Source of the DNA: Hansschlegelia quercus
GTDB lineage: Bacteria > Pseudomonadota > Alphaproteobacteria > Rhizobiales > Methylopilaceae
Length of the DNA: 64,000 bases
Direction of reading: 5' to 3'
NCBI RefSeq assembly: GCF_004310425.1
Contig: NZ_SIUB01000002.1
Location: 496,001 to 560,000, forward strand
Below are positions 24,189 to 32,371 of the stretch, in pieces. Below the pieces are notes generated by a model. It searched no databases, was not told the DNA's origin, and was given only the letters and a program-made list of their open reading frames with translations. The translations under genes were made by a program, and so were the position numbers. How positions within the stretch are numbered: position 1 is the stretch's first letter; every line of letters begins with the position of its first letter.

Positions 24189-25976
24189 ATGCGCCTCAAC
24201 CTCCGCGTCGATCTTCTCAAAGGTGAGAGCCTCGCGAGCTTTCTCTGCCGCTTAGCCGCAGTGAACGGCGTTCGCCTGCAGGCTTTTTGCAGCCACCTTG
24301 GGATCAGTTCTCGGTCTTTGATCGACGGGGACGTCCTCGCAATTGCGAAGGTCGCTACTTTGGCCGCCGTTGATCCACGAGCATTAATGGAAGAGGCCGT
24401 CATCAAAGTGGAGACTGGCTTCAAGTTGCGGGGCGAACTCCTGCAGCGGAGCAGCCTCCACAGGCAGGAGCTGTTCGTCTGCCCCGCATGCCTGCAGGAA
24501 GACGCCAGCGTCGGCAGCGCCACGTACATTCGGACGCTCTGGCAGGTGGAGCATCTCCGTGCTTGCCCGATCCATGACATCGAACTCTCAGATTTGGGAA
24601 CACCCCGCAATCCGTCAGTCTCAGACGATGTGCTTGCTCGTATCGAACCTCACCTCGCGGAGCTCAAACTATTGACCGCGGCGGCGCCGCGCGCCCTACC
24701 CTCGACGTTCGAGCTCTACGTGCGCAATCGGCTCGGGACGCGGCGCCAAGCTCATCCTTTTCTGGATGAGCTTGAACTGCATGCTGCTGCCCGCTTTTCC
24801 GAAATGCTCGGTGCGACTGCGTTGTATGGCCTCTGGCCTGCTCTTCAGCAATTTACCGTGGCCGCCCGGCGAGCGGCAGCGGATGAGGGTTTCGGAATTG
24901 CGTCGCTTGGAACTGACGCCATTCGAGCATTCTTAGGCAAGCTTCAGACCGACCGCACGGGCTCTGGTGGGGGGCCCCAGGCGGTCTTTGGGAGCCTGTA
25001 TAATTGGGTCGCCCGAGGCGCCCCTCACCCAGCTTTTGACCCTATCCGCGATGTCTTCCGAGAGCACATCGTTGAGACGATGCCTGTGGCCGCTGGCGAA
25101 GTCGTCCTCGGGCGGAAGGTCGAACGTCGGATCGTTCACTCAGTTCGTTCGATGCATCGTGAGACAGGGCTGCACCCTAAACGGCTGAGGAAGATCTTAG
25201 AAGCTTCCGCCAGATCTGAAACCGCGCGATCGAACGGTCCCAACATCCTTATTGAGGCCGATCGCGGGGCTGAGCTCATGACCCCATTCGTCGACGCTTT
25301 GTCGCTGAAGGAAGCCGCCACGTACTTAGGCTCAGATCGTGTTCATACGCGTTTGCTGCTGACCGCCGGGTTCATCCAATCGCTGAGCGCGACGGGCGGC
25401 AGAATGGCTTTCGCGAGGTCCGACCTGGACGCATTTCTGTCTACGCTGAGAGAAGGCGCAGACACGCTATCCCCTGATGATCCGCACGCGGCGTCTTTGC
25501 CGCTCGCGGCGAAACGGGCGAACTGCTCCGCAATGGAGATCGTAAAACTGGTGATTGAAGGCAGACTCGCGCGCCGCGGTAGTTTTCCTGGAGCGAGCGG
25601 GTATTTAGCGCTGCTGGTAGACTTTACCGAGGTGCGAAGTCTCGTTCGGGGCGCTCCGCTTGAGGACCTGCCTCGCCGCCGAGTCATCAAGGAGTTGAAA
25701 ACGACTTCCACCGTTGTGGACGCGTTGATCAAGCACCGAATGCTACTTACAGAATCTCGGATCAACCCCTCGAACCGTTGCCCAGTCGAGGTCGTGCCCC
25801 GAAAGGCTCTGGACGCCTTCCGGCAAACCTACGGAACTCTGTTCGAAATCGCGGCGGAGAACGGGTGTCACCATTTGAGGATGAAGGCGACACTCGAGAG
25901 CCGAGGCATCCAGCCGGCGCTTCCCCGCGAGACCTTCCACGCATCGTTTTATCGCAGAGCCGATTTGCAGCCTTAG
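24189..25976 (+). CDS. tniQ: TniQ/TnsD-family target-selection protein
   Basis: 595 residues. The N-terminus has the TniQ pattern (ESLASFLCRLAAVNG) and a zinc ribbon with VCPACL (Cys98, Cys101) and RACPIHD (Cys126, His129). The long C-terminal part has several probable helix-turn-helix blocks (LKEAATYLGSDRVHTRLLLTAG; LAAKRANCSAMEIVKLVIEG) suited to sequence-specific DNA binding, so it is TnsD-like rather than a short TniQ. It would choose the insertion site; which one is unknown. No Cascade or Cas12k genes are nearby, so there is no sign of a CRISPR-guided version. Confidence 0.92.
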   Translation: MRLNLRVDLLKGESLASFLCRLAAVNGVRLQAFCSHLGISSRSLIDGDVLAIAKVATLAAVDPRALMEEAVIKVETGFKLRGELLQRSSLHRQELFVCPACLQEDASVGSATYIRTLWQVEHLRACPIHDIELSDLGTPRNPSVSDDVLARIEPHLAELKLLTAAAPRALPSTFELYVRNRLGTRRQAHPFLDELELHAAARFSEMLGATALYGLWPALQQFTVAARRAAADEGFGIASLGTDAIRAFLGKLQTDRTGSGGGPQAVFGSLYNWVARGAPHPAFDPIRDVFREHIVETMPVAAGEVVLGRKVERRIVHSVRSMHRETGLHPKRLRKILEASARSETARSNGPNILIEADRGAELMTPFVDALSLKEAATYLGSDRVHTRLLLTAGFIQSLSATGGRMAFARSDLDAFLSTLREGADTLSPDDPHAASLPLAAKRANCSAMEIVKLVIEGRLARRGSFPGASGYLALLVDFTEVRSLVRGAPLEDLPRRRVIKELKTTSTVVDALIKHRMLLTESRINPSNRCPVEVVPRKALDAFRQTYGTLFEIAAENGCHHLRMKATLESRGIQPALPRETFHASFYRRADLQP

Positions 25977-25998
25977 GTAAAATCTCTTGTAGTAGCTC

Positions 25999-26022
25999 AG
26001 CCCCCGTTTGGGGGCTTTTTTT
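25999..26022 (+). terminator. Rho-independent terminator after tniQ
   Basis: AGCCCCC, GTTT, GGGGGCT followed by a run of T. A textbook intrinsic terminator 23 bp after the tniQ stop. Confidence 0.9.
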
Positions 26023-26068
26023 ATGGCTGACGGCCTCGGGGCTTCTCTTTACCGCCCGACGAATGCGT

Positions 26069-26103
26069 TGTTGCGGCAACCTTTCCGCATGTGTTGCGGC
26101 AAC
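26069..26103. repeat. Two direct repeats of TGTTGCGGCAAC, 23 bp apart
   Basis: TGTTGCGGCAAC occurs at 26069-26080 and 26092-26103. They are flanked by inverted CGCCCGACG (26053-26061) and CGTCGGGCG (about 26112-26120). Repeats of roughly helical-turn spacing just outside a Tn7-like module are what TnsB-binding ends look like, but no matching copy was found on the tnsA side. Confidence 0.5.
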
Positions 26104-26220
26104 ATGGCGTTTGAACGTCGGGCGAAAACCGTTGGGAATTGAGGACTTTGCTTGAAGCCGTGCGGAAGACTTTAGGTCGGCCTTTCAGTCATCACCCCCT
26201 AATTCGTCAGAATCTAACAA

Positions 26221-26251
26221 AGCTCGGTTTGGCCAAACGCCGAACCGAGCT
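26221..26251. repeat. 9-bp inverted repeat (AGCTCGGTT/AACCGAGCT)
   Basis: A perfect stem with a 13-base loop in the gene-free 25977-26535 gap. No T-tract follows closely. It may be a terminator remnant or a structured end sequence. Confidence 0.45.
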
Positions 26252-26356
26252 CGCGGCGCTTTCGGTATTAAAAATAGTTATTCACAGATTTAGTAAGAAA
26301 TCATATCCGATCTGACTTTATGAAAACAGAAAAACATGTAGTGTTAAGATTTCGTT

Positions 26357-26385
26357 GTTGACATTACGAATCGAATTAAATAGAA
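26357..26385 (+). promoter_or_regulatory. Possible promoter, AT-rich
   Basis: TTGACA at 26357-26362 is followed 17 bases later by TAGAAA. The surrounding 26260-26390 is clearly AT-richer than the rest of the window. A hairpin begins immediately downstream, so any transcript would be short or regulated. Confidence 0.35.
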
Positions 26386-26420
26386 AAGGGGGCGCCGGTT
26401 TATGACCGTCGCCCCCTTCG
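26386..26420. terminator. Hairpin AAGGGGGCG/CGCCCCCTT
   Basis: Nine perfect base pairs enclose an inner GGT/ACC stem. It has A-rich sequence on one side and TTCGTCTTT on the other, so it may terminate in either direction. Confidence 0.6.
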
Positions 26421-26535
26421 TCTTTGAGTTTCGCGGTCAGCGGTGCCGCGGGGCACCGGAGACAGCTAGACTCGGCCTTGACACCCGAACACTAGCTTCC
26501 GAAGGGCAACTCCACAAGCCGCTGGAGGATGCCAA

Positions 26536-26712
26536 ATGGCTCCCATGAAGTCGGGCGAGATCGCCAAGAAGTCAGGTCAGTACGAAATCGTCGGACCTAA
26601 AGGTGGGAAGACCGGAGAGGAGAGGACCGTCACTCGCGGTGAACCTCTGCCGCCAACACCGCGCCCCGGACAGGGGTTCAAGCTGACCGACCCGACGAAA
26701 CACAAACGCTGA
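26536..26712 (+). CDS. 58-residue YjzC-like small protein
   Basis: A short gene with a good ribosome-binding site (GGAGG, 26524-26528). The product is basic and Gly/Pro/Lys-rich: MAPMKSGEIAKKSGQYEIVG, then GKTGEERTVTRGEPLPPTP and an end in HKR. The KSGQYE...GE.LPPTP...F.L pattern is one I associate with small YjzC-like proteins found beside ImmA/IrrE genes. The function is unknown. A 12-bp hairpin separates it from the metallopeptidase gene downstream. Confidence 0.75.
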   Translation: MAPMKSGEIAKKSGQYEIVGPKGGKTGEERTVTRGEPLPPTPRPGQGFKLTDPTKHKR

Positions 26713-26728
26713 CGCGAAAGCTGAGGTG

Positions 26729-26756
26729 GGCTGCGGCGGGCTATCCCGCCGCAGCC
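26729..26756 (+). terminator. 12-bp GC hairpin between small protein and ImmA genes
   Basis: GGCTGCGGCGGG and CCCGCCGCAGCC pair perfectly around CTAT, followed by TTTC. It should end or attenuate the transcript of the small gene before the ImmA gene. Confidence 0.75.
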
Positions 26757-26790
26757 TTTCGGGGCCATCTACGGATAGTCGGAGCGGGCA

Positions 26791-27381
26791 ATGCGGAACG
26801 CATCGGAAGTCGACGATGTTGTCGAAAGAGTGAGGAAGAAACTAGGAATCTACAATCAAGAAAAATTCGATATAATTGAAATTCTCTCAACTAAGTTGAA
26901 GGGTCACATTGCGGGGTTTACCCTTCAGGTGTGGGCCGATCATTATTTCACTGACGAAGAAGCTTGGTTCGATTCAGAAGGACCAAAGATTGTCGTAAAG
27001 CAATCGGTATACGACGGTGCCGCGCTTGGAAACCAGCGCGATGTCTTCACTTTGACGCATGAACTCGGCCATTTAATACTAGGGCATCGTGGGGTCCGCT
27101 TCCGGAAAACGGAACGAGATCGTCAAGCTCAGCATGACAGAATAACCGGCGATGAAGAGCATGAAGCTAGATTGTTTGCTGCCGCGTTTATAGCGCCGAC
27201 TGCGATGCTCTACCCGGGAATTACAGTCGCGGAGATACGTAATAGGTTTATTTTGAGCGAAACTGCCGCACAAAAGCGGCTAAACGAATATAATCAATAT
27301 TGGCGGCGAAAGAATAAAATGGAACGTCCGCTCCCGCAGAATGTCATCGATTTTCTAGCAGAATTCGAGAAGAGGAGATAG
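26791..27381 (+). CDS. ImmA/IrrE family metallo-endopeptidase
   Basis: 196 residues with the zinc protease motif FTLTHELGHLILGH (His90, Glu91, His94) and a downstream acidic helix DEEHEARLFAAAFIAP carrying the third ligand, as in ImmA and IrrE. ImmA-type peptidases cleave XRE-type repressors to switch on mobile elements or stress genes. No XRE gene is adjacent here; the nearest small XRE gene is at 16426, on the far side of the transposon module. Base composition is clearly more AT-rich than the following genes, a sign of transfer. GGAG precedes the ATG. Confidence 0.92.
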   Translation: MRNASEVDDVVERVRKKLGIYNQEKFDIIEILSTKLKGHIAGFTLQVWADHYFTDEEAWFDSEGPKIVVKQSVYDGAALGNQRDVFTLTHELGHLILGHRGVRFRKTERDRQAQHDRITGDEEHEARLFAAAFIAPTAMLYPGITVAEIRNRFILSETAAQKRLNEYNQYWRRKNKMERPLPQNVIDFLAEFEKRR

Positions 27382-27388
27382 CGACCAT

Positions 27389-28027
27389 CTAGCAATGTCT
27401 AAGAGCCAACGCATGTTCGATCGCCGGACACCTCCCCTTCATCCCGCCCTCGACATCCGCGCTCTCCAGCAGCGTGACGTCGTAGGCTCCGGCGTAGAGC
27501 GCCCTCACCTCCTCGTCCGTCACTGAAAACGGCGGGCCCCCGATCAGGCTCTGGTCGTAGACGTAAGTCACGAGGATCTGCGGCGCGCAGGCCGTGGCGG
27601 CCGCGACGTGGGCGGCGTAACGCTTCCGCGTCTCCGGCGGCAAGGCGACGAGAGCGGCGCGGTCGTACACCGCTTCGACGCGGCCGAGCGTCTCGGCGTC
27701 GAGATCGAAGATGTCGCCGACGACGATGTCGACGCCCTCCGCCCGATAGAGCTTCAGCCGTCCGCGATCCTCGATCGTTGGCGCGACGCCGAGCTCTTCG
27801 AACAATTGCTCGACCGCCGTCTCGACGAGCTCGCAGCCCGCGACGCAAAAACCCTCGCCCAGCAGCCAGTGGATGTCGCGGCTCTTGCCGCAGAGCGGCA
27901 TGAAGATGCGCGCGCCGGGCGCCAGCCCCAGCGCCGGCAGATGCCGCGCCAGCAGCGGGTTCACGTCCGCCCGGTGCCAGCCGAGCCGGCCTTCGCGCCA
28001 CCGAGCGCGCCAGAAATCCGCGTCCAT
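27389..28027 (-). CDS. tpm: Thiopurine S-methyltransferase
   Basis: 212 residues, class I SAM-dependent methyltransferase. The start MDADFWRARWREGRLGWHR is the TPMT signature, with ARIFMPLCGKSRDIHWLLGEGF as the SAM-binding loop, DIVVGDIFDL, and VYDRAALVALPPETRKRYA. The enzyme methylates thiol, selenium or tellurium compounds. AGGAG precedes the ATG. It converges with the ImmA gene with a 7-bp gap, so it forms the first chromosomal gene beyond the island. Confidence 0.95.
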   Translation of the reverse strand: MDADFWRARWREGRLGWHRADVNPLLARHLPALGLAPGARIFMPLCGKSRDIHWLLGEGFCVAGCELVETAVEQLFEELGVAPTIEDRGRLKLYRAEGVDIVVGDIFDLDAETLGRVEAVYDRAALVALPPETRKRYAAHVAAATACAPQILVTYVYDQSLIGGPPFSVTDEEVRALYAGAYDVTLLESADVEGGMKGRCPAIEHALALRHC

Positions 28028-28137
28028 GCGCGCTCCTTACGACCGCCGTCCCCGGCGCATTCCGCGCGGCCTGCTTAACAAGTTTTTACAATCCGTTCGG
28101 CATGCTCTTCTGGAACACTCGTCCGGGAACCACATCC

Positions 28138-28389
28138 ATGAGCGTCAGCGCCATTGGCGGCGGGTCGGCCGCCGCAAGCCTGCTATCCTCCGTCAGCTCG
28201 AATTCCTCGTCTTCGTCCGACACCACCACGACGACCGAGACGGCGGCCGACGGCTCCGTCACCACCACGGTGACGGACGCCAGCGGCAAGGTGATCTCGG
28301 TCACGACGACCCCGGCGCCAAAATCCGACGACGAACCGTCGACGGGCGGATCGAGCTCCTCTCTGGGACTGCTCGACAAACTGGCCTAA
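28138..28389 (+). CDS. Small Ser/Thr-rich protein
   Basis: 83 residues, low-complexity and rich in Ser and Thr (SSNSSSSSDTTTTTETAADG), with a short strand region VTTTVTDASGKVISVTTTP and an amphipathic tail LGLLDKLA. There is no signal peptide and no strong ribosome-binding site. Third-position GC is high and the codon pattern is regular, which favours a real gene. I do not recognise a family. Confidence 0.55.
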   Translation: MSVSAIGGGSAAASLLSSVSSNSSSSSDTTTTTETAADGSVTTTVTDASGKVISVTTTPAPKSDDEPSTGGSSSSLGLLDKLA

Positions 28390-28926
28390 GCCGCCGCATG
28401 AGCGACATCCGCGCGGAGAGCGCCAGGACGGACCTGAAACGGGAGCTCTCTGAGCGATAGGAATATTATCTTGACATTTGCCGCCCTCTGAGGCAGCCTT
28501 TGGTCGCCTTCTCCCATATGGAGGCGTCGTCGGGCCGTCCGGCGGCGCGGGAGAAGGGCGGAGCCTGCGGCGGGAAGGAACGGCCTTCTTGTCCCGGGAG
28601 CCCGGCTGAGGGCGTGGGGGTCGTAGACCTTCCGTCATCACGGCGCCTCACGTGCGGCACTACGACCGCCCGTGGTCCGAGCGCGCTTCAGCCGCGTCCT
28701 AAAACCGTGCGCGGGGCGCCGTAGCGCCAACCAAACACACATTCGAGGCTCTGCGGCGTACCCGCGCCTCCATCCTGCTCTCTGAACCCTCGGATCGAAC
28801 GCGTCGCTCCCCCGCCGGAGCGCTTCCGCGCGCCCTCGTGAGGACGGCCTCGCTTGCCCGTGGGCGCAGACGACCCTACTGACGACGGCCGCCGCTGTTT
28901 CGCGGGACGCATCAGGGGGAAACGAC
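28390..28926. other. About 540 bp without a recognisable gene
   Basis: Open frames occur on both strands but look like chance frames of GC-rich DNA. A TTGACA occurs near 28473 without a convincing -10 partner. It includes the promoter and leader of the DUF3829 gene. Confidence 0.5.
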
Positions 28927-29865
28927 GTGAAAAGCTTGCGCGTGTTGACGATCGCCGCAATGGCCTGCGCGACGCCGGTCCTGGCCCAGGCGCCCGCCGA
29001 GCCCGCGCCCGCCGCCCAGCCCGCGGAGACGGCCGCGACGCAGGCGAGAATCGTCAAGCTCAACGCCTATGTCGCCCTGCTCAACCGGACGCTCCGCGCC
29101 TCCGAGTCGATCGAGCGCTACGAGAGCTGGGTGCGGAACATGAAGTCCGGGCCGACCGGCAAGGAGAGCATCGTCTACGGGCTCTACTCGCTCTATGACG
29201 TCAGCGGCGAGATCGAGAAGGCGAAGGCCGCGACGACGGCCGAGCCTGCGATGCCGGAACTCGACGCTGCGATCCCCGCCTACATCGCGGCCTACGAGGC
29301 GCTCGCGCCCGTTGTGACCGAGGCGGACGGCTATTACGAGCGGCAGGACTACAAGGACGACAAGATGGCCGGCGGCAAGGCGCTGCACGCCCGGCTCGCG
29401 CCGGCGGCGGCCGCCTACACGGCCGAGCGCGCCAAGGTGGACAAGCTGTTTGCGGCCGAGAAGGAGAAGGCCGACGAGGCGGAGCTCGCGCTGATCGAGC
29501 AGACGCAGGGGCGCAAGGCGCGCTGGCACGTCGCCAACGTCATGGTCCGCGCGCGCCATGTCGTCGACCTGTTCCCGAACGAGAACAAGCCGGTGGTCGA
29601 CATGCCGGTCTTCGAAGCCGCGATCCTGACCTACGCCGCGGCGGTCAAGGACATGGACGCCTATTCCGCCGCGAACCCGAACTCGTTCTTCGTGTTCGAG
29701 TCACGGCCCCGCTCCTTCCTCGGCAAGCTGCGCGAATTCCGCGACAAGCTGCAGAAGGCGAAGGGCGACGCCCGCAAGGGCGCAGGGCGCGACCTGACGT
29801 GGCTGGTCAACGACTACAACACGATGGTCTCGACCTCGGAGAGCGCCACGCAGTTCGCGAAATAG
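28927..29865 (+). CDS. Exported DUF3829 (YiiG-like) protein
   Basis: 312 residues with a Sec signal peptide (MKSLRVLTIAAMACATPVLA, probable cut after ALA or VLA). The mature part is helical: KLNAYVALLNRTLRASESIERYESW, ...ADGYYERQDYKDDKMAGGKALH..., and an end in GRDLTWLVNDYNTMV, which match the DUF3829/YiiG family of periplasmic or lipid-anchored proteins of unknown role. An Ala/Pro-rich linker follows the signal peptide. Monocistronic by context. Confidence 0.88.
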   Translation: MKSLRVLTIAAMACATPVLAQAPAEPAPAAQPAETAATQARIVKLNAYVALLNRTLRASESIERYESWVRNMKSGPTGKESIVYGLYSLYDVSGEIEKAKAATTAEPAMPELDAAIPAYIAAYEALAPVVTEADGYYERQDYKDDKMAGGKALHARLAPAAAAYTAERAKVDKLFAAEKEKADEAELALIEQTQGRKARWHVANVMVRARHVVDLFPNENKPVVDMPVFEAAILTYAAAVKDMDAYSAANPNSFFVFESRPRSFLGKLREFRDKLQKAKGDARKGAGRDLTWLVNDYNTMVSTSESATQFAK

Positions 29866-29975
29866 CGCCGCCCGGCGGGTGGCCCGACGACTGGTAAGAT
29901 GATCCGGAACGAGGAAGCGCGCCGGCGGTTGACGATTGAGACGGACAAGCGTGCGGCTGCGAGATTCCCTGCCAG

Positions 29976-30515
29976 ATGACAATCCCCGACGACAGAGCCG
30001 ACCGCATCACGCAACAGACCTCGCCCGAGGAGCTCGGGCCGGTTCTGGACAGAAACATCCGTCACCTGAAGCGACGTCGCAAAGCCGAAGCCGCGAGAGC
30101 GTCGACGGAAGAGGTCATCGCCCGCCGCATCACGGCCGTCGCCGGCAGCATGGCCTTCGTCTACGTTCACCTCGCGGCCGTGGTCGCCTGGGTGCTGGTG
30201 AATCTGGGCTTGGTCCCCTTCGCGCCGGCTTTTGATCCGACCTTCGTCATCCTGGCGACGGCGGCCTCGGTCGAAGCCATCTTCCTGTCGACCTTCGTGC
30301 TGATCAGCCAGAACCGGGACGCGGCGATGGCCGAACGGCGGGCCGAACTCGACCTGCACATCAACCTTCTCTCCGAGCGCGAGATCACGACGCTTGTCGG
30401 GCTAATGCGGGAGATCGCTAAAAAGCTCGACGTGCCCGTCGATGAAGACCGCGAACTCGACGACGCCGAGCGGAAGATCGCGCCGGAGAAGGTGCTCGAC
30501 CGGCTCGACGCCTGA
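29976..30515 (+). CDS. DUF1003 membrane protein
   Basis: 179 residues. The cytoplasmic N-terminus is followed by two transmembrane helices (MAFVYVHLAAVVAWVLVNLG and FVILATAASVEAIFLSTFVLI) joined by a short FDPTF loop, then SQNRDAAMAERRAELDLHINLLSEREITTL, the typical DUF1003 sequence. The function is unknown. It converges with the YcaQ gene; the stops are 3 bp apart. Confidence 0.93.
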   Translation: MTIPDDRADRITQQTSPEELGPVLDRNIRHLKRRRKAEAARASTEEVIARRITAVAGSMAFVYVHLAAVVAWVLVNLGLVPFAPAFDPTFVILATAASVEAIFLSTFVLISQNRDAAMAERRAELDLHINLLSEREITTLVGLMREIAKKLDVPVDEDRELDDAERKIAPEKVLDRLDA

Positions 30516-30518
30516 CGA

Positions 30519-31679
30519 TCACCCAGGTGGACCTCCGGACTGAAACCACTCAAAGCGATCAAGAGCCTGATCGATGGCGGCTTTGAACGCGGCGGCGGGC
30601 TCGCCGAACCATGTCCACTTCTGGATGAGCAGTCGCCGGGCCTTGCGGTCCATCTTGAGGTCGATCGCGGCGACGATCCGATCGCCGGCGAGCACCGGGA
30701 GCGCGAAGTAGCCGAGCACGCGCTTTTCGGCCGGCACGTAGGCCTCGAACCGATGCTCGTGCCCGAAGAACGTCTTGAGCCGCTTGCGCTGTATGACCAG
30801 AGGGTCGAACGGCGACAGGATGTGGACCCGCTCCCGGTCCGGTTCGGCTGGCCCTCCAGCCTCAAGGGTGGACACAGGCGCCCAGTAAGGCGTCGTAACC
30901 CCCTCCAGGGCGACGCTCGCGAGCCGCTTGCGCTTCACCTCCGTCTCGATCGCCTCGGCGACGAGCCGCTTGGCCGGGAGATCGCCATAGCAGATCGAGT
31001 CGAGGCTCACGACGGCCTGGGAGCGCAGCGCCCGCGCGAGCAGATAGCTCGCATATTGCCTCTCGGTCGCGGGCGACGGCCGCCGACGCCAGCCGAAATG
31101 CCGCTTGGTCAACTCATAAGTCTTCAGCATGCCGGTCCGGCGACTGATCGTCAGGTCGCCGGCGAAGAAGCCGAACCTCAACGCGCGCTTGGAGGGTTTG
31201 CGGCTTCCCCACGGATGCGTCTTGTCGACCAGCACGTCATCGTCGATGTCGCGGATCGACAGCGGACCGTTCTTCGAGATCCGCCGCTGCAGCGCCGCGT
31301 AGTCGTCGCCAGGATCCGCCGCGAACATCCTTTCCGGCGCGGATCTGACCCTCTCCATCGCGGGAACGAAGAACCGGTAATCCGCCGCCGGCACATAAGC
31401 GAGCGCGTGCGTCCAGTATTCGAAGACCGACTTGTCGGCCGACTGCGCCGCTTCGAGATCGCTGGTCCGGTACGACGGGATACGAGTCTGCAGGATGTGA
31501 TGGTGGCTGCGCTCGATCACGTTGATCGTGTCGATCTGCACGTATCCGAGATGCTCGACCGCCCGTCTGACGGCGTCCGGGCCTTCGCCGAACGGCGCGT
31601 CCTCATCGAGCTTCTGGGCGCTCAGCCAGGCGCCGCGCGCGGCCGCGAGGCTGATCGGATAGGTGCGCGCGGCCATCAA
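30519..31679 (-). CDS. YcaQ/AlkX-type DNA glycosylase
   Basis: 386 residues of the HTH_42 winged-helix family. The catalytic QxD motif is visible in GYVQIDTINVIERSHHHIL (Gln48, Asp50), followed by FEYWTHALAYVPAADYRFF and a C-terminal LSPFDPLVIQRKRLKTFFGHEHRFEAYVPAEKRVLGYFALPVL, all hallmarks. E. coli YcaQ unhooks interstrand crosslinks and removes bulky alkylated bases; the Gln-x-Asp form (rather than Gln-x-Gln of AlkZ) fits YcaQ. Cytoplasmic and full-length. Confidence 0.93.
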   Translation of the reverse strand: MMAARTYPISLAAARGAWLSAQKLDEDAPFGEGPDAVRRAVEHLGYVQIDTINVIERSHHHILQTRIPSYRTSDLEAAQSADKSVFEYWTHALAYVPAADYRFFVPAMERVRSAPERMFAADPGDDYAALQRRISKNGPLSIRDIDDDVLVDKTHPWGSRKPSKRALRFGFFAGDLTISRRTGMLKTYELTKRHFGWRRRPSPATERQYASYLLARALRSQAVVSLDSICYGDLPAKRLVAEAIETEVKRKRLASVALEGVTTPYWAPVSTLEAGGPAEPDRERVHILSPFDPLVIQRKRLKTFFGHEHRFEAYVPAEKRVLGYFALPVLAGDRIVAAIDLKMDRKARRLLIQKWTWFGEPAAAFKAAIDQALDRFEWFQSGGPPG

Positions 31680-31940
31680 GCATACTGCCGGAGATCAGGT
31701 TTGCGTCGTCGCCTGGCGGTCTACGATCGGGGCGATCGCGCCGGCAGCGGGCCACCACCCTGCTGCATCCAGGCGGCCGAGGCCAATACGAGCTGCAGGG
31801 AAGCGGCGGCCGGCGCTCGGAAAATAGGCGAATTGACGCCTCGCAGCCGCGCGGCGCGAAGTGCCGGTCAGACGGGTCTCGTGACGCGGACCTCGACCCG
31901 CCGAGAAGCGTGCTGCGGAACATTGAAATGACGGGAGAGC

Positions 31941-32195
31941 GTGTTGAGCGATAAGAGCCACGAAAAAGGGCCGCGGATTCATCAGTTCGTTCAATTCGCT
32001 CTAGACGGCGTCGAAGGCGGCCGCAGCGGGGACTATCGGGGGCGCATCACCCATGTCAGCCTCAGCGAAGTGACCCTATCCATCCTGACCACCGCCGGCC
32101 CGTTTACGGCGACCATCCCCCACGATTGGCTCAAGCCGTCCGACGCCTCCGGCGAATGGACCGCCCGCGCACGTATCGCCCCGAACGATCCGTAG
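31941..32195 (+). CDS. Small protein of unknown function
   Basis: 84 residues from GTG 31941 (GGGAGAGC just upstream). It has a strand-rich core, YRGRITHVSLSEVTLSILTTAGPFTATIPHDWL, with no membrane or signal segment. No family recognised. Coding pattern and ribosome-binding site support it. Confidence 0.6.
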   Translation: MLSDKSHEKGPRIHQFVQFALDGVEGGRSGDYRGRITHVSLSEVTLSILTTAGPFTATIPHDWLKPSDASGEWTARARIAPNDP

Positions 32196-32371
32196 AGCCG
32201 AGCTTTCTGAGCGGAGTCCAGACGGCCGGCGGCGGAACGCCGGAGCCGTCCGACAGCCGGTGCGCTGCTTGGATAACGGCAAGCACGGCGCCGCGCTTAA
32301 ATCATAATACATAATAAAATTGACGCCTTTCTGCAGACCTGCGCTTTGTCGACCAACGATGGAGGCGCGCT

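Larger units (their letters stand above)
20325..25976 (+). mobile_element. Tn7-like transposition module (tnsA-tnsB-tnsC-tniQ)
   Basis: Four co-oriented, overlapping genes make a full Tn7-like machinery. The coordinates cover only the genes; the ends were not identified with confidence. The tniQ-side end should lie between 25977 and 26535, because only 7 bp separate the downstream ImmA gene and the opposing methyltransferase gene, leaving no room there. The tnsA-side end could be in 19821-20324 or, if the AAA-M41 cassette is cargo, in 16669-16954 or farther left. Confidence 0.8.

Noticed and set aside
28183-28641. A 152-residue minus-strand frame over the Ser/Thr-rich gene
   Set aside because: Arg/Pro-rich shadow composition without a start signal; the plus-strand small gene has better coding character.
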